DNA of 9,433 nt from JBLHKE01 sp047619485 (GTDB taxonomy: Bacteria > Verrucomicrobiota > Verrucomicrobiia > Verrucomicrobiales > DEV007). Below the pieces are notes generated by a model. That model saw nothing but the letters and a program-made list of their open reading frames with translations. It searched no databases and had not been told where the DNA came from. Shown here piece after piece: positions 7,156 to 9,433 of the stretch. A program made the position numbers and the translations under genes. The stretch covers positions 1 to 9,433 of the forward strand of contig JBLHKE010000279.1 in assembly GCA_047619485.1 (NCBI GenBank), read 5' to 3'. Each line of letters starts with the position of its first letter. The stretch's first letter is position 1.

Positions 7156-7628
7156 CCATCCCACTGAAAAGCTGCGGACGACATGAAGTGAGCGAGTTTG
7201 CCGGGAGAGGTTTCACGCACATGATCTCGATCGGCGATCATGACGACTTCTTTGACGGACTTCGCTTACCGGAGATCCAAGAAACCAACTTCCTGATCCT
7301 CCGCTTCACCGACACCGACAAGAATTCACACCACGACGCACCGAACGAAGCTCGCCTGTCGCCCTTATTTCAATGGCTGGAGAGCCAGTTGGATGTCCAA
7401 GGCCTCCTCGTGCATTGCGCCGCCGGGATCAGCCGTTCACCAACCGTCGCTCTCCTATCCATCTGCCACTTATTCCCCGAATCAGCTCCCCTCGAGAACT
7501 TGGAATCGGTCGCCACGTCGGCAGAGTGTTCCTATATCTGACCCAACCCATTGGTTGTGAAACTCGGTGACCAGATGATGAATCGCGGTGGATCAATCGA
7601 CTCCACGGTCGACCACTGGCGAGCGTAG
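7152..7628 (+). pseudogene. Dual-specificity / tyrosine protein phosphatase, C-terminus cut by an opal codon
   Basis: The 129-codon frame from ATG 7152 to TGA 7539-7541 contains the phosphatase loop H88-C89-A-A-G-I-S-R95-S (HCx5R), with C89 as nucleophile and R95 binding phosphate. The nearby RFTDTD (D54/D56) may supply the general acid. Beyond the TGA the same frame stays open for 28 codons, PNPLVVKLGDQMMNRGG then SIDSTVDHWRA, to TAG at 7626-7628. Bacterial members of this family usually end with a PNPxLVxLxDxLLGRxG-like helix, which the downstream stretch matches well, so the TGA is a premature stop, most simply from TGG (Trp before PNP). The truncated form keeps the catalytic loop but loses the final helix and may or may not fold. 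The start overlaps the previous gene's stop (ATGA). Its targets are unknown. Confidence 0.72.
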
Positions 7629-7694
7629 CAAGAAGGCCTACCCATCGATTTTTCCTGAGTCGATGCAGCGAACCGGCTCTCCTGTTCCACACCA

Positions 7695-8702
7695 TCAACC
7701 AATACCGCCCGGATCAACCGGCTTCACCCGCAAGGCCCTCGCCGCCCTCAGCTCCCCCCAATCTCCGGCTGCCATCTTGCGCGAACCCGACTGACACCCC
7801 GCGGAAAAGACTTCGCCCAGCACCGCGAAGACCGACTCGATAAACGACTCGCGCCCAACCGCCAGATCATCTGAAAAATACCGCACCCGACAGCGCAGCA
7901 GCTGTGCCAACGAAAGCTTGCTCCCAGCCGCCCAGACTTTTGCTACCGCCTCACGTGACAAGCCTACACGCACAGATTGCCCCTCACCAATACCGAAGAG
8001 AATCTTACGGTACCTAGGCCCTACATCTCCCCAGTGGGCACCAGACTTTAGATCATGCAGTGCCGCCGAAATCCCTCGCCGTGCAGCTCGATCCCCCCCT
8101 ACCGCCTCGCTGTAACCGCACCACCGGTAGTCCTTTGGATCCTCCACCATCCCAGCCCTAACAGCATTCAAATCGATGTAGGCCGCCACTTTTAACAGCG
8201 AGTTCCAGTGCCCCTCGACGATGACACTCTTAAATCGCGCTTCCCAAAGATAGCCAACCCGATCGTACTTCCGGTTGAACCACAGCGAGAACCTCAACTT
8301 TAGCGTCTTCATGAACTCGCTAAGATCCCGCATCCGCCTTAGATACCGGCCCCGGAGATGTTTCAGAACACTTCCCCCCATCCGCTGCGCCTCCGCGAAT
8401 TCCCACTCGACCGCAATCATCTGATCCGCTGAGTAGAGCGCCCGACATCGCTCCAATATCTCCTCGTCAGACAATTCCACACCTGGCCGTGGCAGAACCT
8501 CGACAAGCACGTGAAAATGGTTCGAGAGAATCGTCCAAGTCACAACCCGCACGCCAGAAAAAGCCTCAGTCTGCCGCAGGATCTTGCGAAACACATTCCG
8601 CTCATGCGCTTGAAACACAAAGTTTCGATCCACCACCCTGCTCAAGCAATGGTAATAGGAAGAAGATCGTAAAACAGGCAAAATATATCTACGGCAGGAC
8701 AT
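7695..8702 (-). CDS. REP-associated tyrosine transposase (RAYT, Y1_Tnp / IS200-like)
   Basis: The intact 335-residue protein belongs to the HUH single-strand nucleases that act on REP palindromes. The HUH pair is H62/H64 in NHFHVLVE, and the catalytic tyrosine should be Y175 in AAYIDLNAVRAG, which aligns with Y115 of the E. coli RAYT (DYIYINPVKHG). Other family features are SRVVDRNFVF near the N-terminus, WFNRKYDRVGYLWEARFKSV at 141-160 and DPKDYRWCGY at 188-197. The C-terminal third (RCRVRYFSDDLAVG to WGELRAARALRVKPVD) is the extension seen in Verrucomicrobia/Planctomycete-type members. The ATG at 8700-8702 is the first in frame and gives a slightly unusual N-terminus (SCRRYILPVLRSSS). I found no convincing REP hairpins at either flank. 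RAYTs are normally single-copy, host-maintained genes, so this need not be an active transposon. It lies tail-to-tail with the phosphatase gene, 66 bases apart. Confidence 0.93.
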   Translation of the reverse strand: MSCRRYILPVLRSSSYYHCLSRVVDRNFVFQAHERNVFRKILRQTEAFSGVRVVTWTILSNHFHVLVEVLPRPGVELSDEEILERCRALYSADQMIAVEWEFAEAQRMGGSVLKHLRGRYLRRMRDLSEFMKTLKLRFSLWFNRKYDRVGYLWEARFKSVIVEGHWNSLLKVAAYIDLNAVRAGMVEDPKDYRWCGYSEAVGGDRAARRGISAALHDLKSGAHWGDVGPRYRKILFGIGEGQSVRVGLSREAVAKVWAAGSKLSLAQLLRCRVRYFSDDLAVGRESFIESVFAVLGEVFSAGCQSGSRKMAAGDWGELRAARALRVKPVDPGGIG

Positions 8703-8718
8703 CCCATTAAATTACATG

Positions 8719-8961
8719 TTACCTGTCCTTATGCAATAAATTTCCGTATCTTCTCAGCGGTTGTGCAGTCCGGATCCACAGAAACGAGCACACGCACATC
8801 AACAGCATGACGACTGGTGTGGACATCAGTGTGATCGCCCGTGCCGAAGGAGTGTTTGGACGGTTCTCCGTCACCCAATTAATCTCTCAGAATAGGTCGA
8901 TTAGATCGATGATCGCGAGGCAGACCTCGAGCCATGTCGGAACTCCGAGCCTGGCGTCGTC
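8719..8961 (-). pseudogene. Possible remnant of a small membrane protein, with an internal opal codon
   Basis: On the minus strand one frame between TAA 8962-8964 and TAA 8719-8721 is open except for a TGA at 8887-8889. It reads DDARLGVPTWLEVCLAIIDL then IDLF, stop, EINWVTENRPNTPSARA and ITLMSTPVVMLLMCVCSFLW. A short basic tail ends RRYGNLLHKDR. The two hydrophobic stretches on either side of a polar loop look like a two-helix membrane protein, and no ATG precedes them. The pattern of a single nonsense codon matches the pseudogenes to the left. I do not recognise a family. Other frames here (a plus-strand ORF at 8807-9106 and a minus frame ending KIRKFIA) are less protein-like. It fills the 288-base gap between the RAYT and the DUF1080-like gene. 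Confidence 0.33.
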
Positions 8962-8990
8962 TTACCCCGGTCTTTTCCCCCGCCCAACGC

Positions 8991-9433
8991 CTACAATTCC
9001 CTCAGAACGATATTCCGATACGCCGCAGCGGTTCTCCAGGTCGCGATCCCAATCGGCTGGCACTTCTCGATCTCACCGGGGCGCATCGCAATCTTCTTCT
9101 CGCTGATATCTAGCTCGATGACGCTCTCGCCATCGATCCACGCGTCGAGGTAGCGCTCGGTGACGCGCACCCGAAGGTGATACCACTGGCGCGGTTTGAA
9201 CGGTCGATCATGACGTGTTGTGTTGAGTGAGGCGTCGTTGCCGTTGACGTTCGAAATCCCGACCACCGTGCCGCCCCAGCCACCGATGATCAGAGTGCAA
9301 CACGTCCCCTGCGATGGGATCGGAAAGGTCAGCCCACAGAAAAAATCATTACCGTCGACGATCTTCGCCTCGAGTTCGAGCTCGTAATTGCCTCGCGGCA
9401 TCACCACAGCCGGATCGTCGAACACGATCCCCG
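8991..9433 (-). CDS. DUF1080 / 3-keto-disaccharide hydrolase-like protein, C-terminal part (start beyond window)
   Basis: The frame is open from the right edge to TAG at 8991-8993, giving about 146 residues with no ATG that suits a start. A GTG at 9423-9425 is in frame but sits inside an evident domain (GIVFDDPAV), so the gene is cut by the window edge. The fragment has alternating beta strands typical of the concanavalin-like DUF1080 fold: NYELELEAKIVDGNDFF, then FKPRQWYHLRVRVTERYLDA, WIDGESVIELDIS, and the closing strand TAAAYRNIVLREL, comparable to FKDIVLRN in the large exported protein. Such proteins are usually exported and bind or cleave 3-keto sugars in PVC bacteria. The signal peptide cannot be seen. 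It is oriented the same way as the RAYT gene. Confidence 0.8.
   Translation of the reverse strand, partial: GIVFDDPAVVMPRGNYELELEAKIVDGNDFFCGLTFPIPSQGTCCTLIIGGWGGTVVGISNVNGNDASLNTTRHDRPFKPRQWYHLRVRVTERYLDAWIDGESVIELDISEKKIAMRPGEIEKCQPIGIATWRTAAAYRNIVLREL

Noticed and set aside
6802..7541. Stop-codon recoding (UAG or UGA read as an amino acid) to explain the internal stops
   Set aside because: One gene has TAG and the other TGA, while intact genes here end in TAG (lpxC-fabZ, the exported protein, the membrane gene) and TGA (RAYT). A genome-wide reassignment would not fit, and no recoding hairpin such as a selenocysteine element was evident.
7643..7665. CATCGA ... TCGATG inverted repeat between the phosphatase and RAYT as a terminator
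   Set aside because: The stem is six pairs with an 11-base loop, and no T-run follows the stem on either strand.
8917..8930. CGAGG-CAGA-CCTCG hairpin near the RAYT as a REP element
   Set aside because: A five-pair stem occurring once, without the conserved short tag or a second copy on the other flank, is not enough to call a REP.
8807..9106. Plus-strand 99-codon ORF
   Set aside because: Its Ser/Arg-rich product has no protein-like features, and half of it lies antisense to the DUF1080-like gene.
1..9433. CRISPR array, tRNA or rRNA genes
   Set aside because: I saw no regularly spaced direct repeats and no tRNA- or rRNA-like conserved segments anywhere in the window.

Overview
The window is G+C-rich bacterial DNA, and the gene content points to Verrucomicrobiota (or a nearby PVC lineage). 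The pointers are an LpxC-FabZ fusion, a secreted DUF1080 / beta-propeller / cupredoxin multidomain protein, a second DUF1080-like protein at the right edge, and a RAYT-type Y1 transposase with the C-terminal extension I associate with this phylum. This placement is inference from gene families; no rRNA or tRNA gene is present.

Layout. Positions 1-839 are decayed: the 3' end of a gene with a one-base frameshift (1-173), a palindromic interspersed repeat (185-243), a 157-bp MITE-like element with terminal inverted repeats and a short target duplication (297-453), then a frameshifted gene for a small membrane protein (457-839). Positions 910-2223 carry the intact bifunctional lpxC-fabZ gene for lipid A and fatty-acid synthesis. 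A small four-helix membrane protein (2197-2643, minus) converges on it and overlaps its 3' end by 27 bases. Positions 2644-3141 are mostly non-coding, with one doubtful short minus-strand reading frame and a candidate promoter.

The dominant gene (3142-6711, plus) encodes an exported protein of 1189 residues: DUF1080 sugar-binding/hydrolase domain, a galactose-binding-like beta-sandwich, a sorbosone-dehydrogenase-like propeller, a helical region and a C-terminal type-1 copper domain. Two short genes follow with no gap, a conserved cysteine-containing protein of unknown function (6712-7155) and a dual-specificity/tyrosine phosphatase (7152-7628). The spacing (0 bp, then a 4-bp ATGA overlap) indicates an operon. 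Each of the two carries one in-frame nonsense codon, so both look like recent pseudogenes that ATG-to-stop ORF calling misses or truncates.

A RAYT transposase (7695-8702, minus) lies tail-to-tail with the phosphatase. Behind it is a likely remnant of a small membrane protein (8719-8961, minus), then the 3' part of a DUF1080-like gene running off the right edge (minus).

Overall, the housekeeping lpxC-fabZ, the small membrane gene, the large exported protein and the RAYT are intact. Four or five accessory genes around them are broken by single-base changes, so the window shows either ongoing gene erosion or a draft sequence with base errors. I see no clear new defence or mobile system. The most unusual items are the two-gene operon tail with paired nonsense codons, the cupredoxin fusion and the fold-back MITE.
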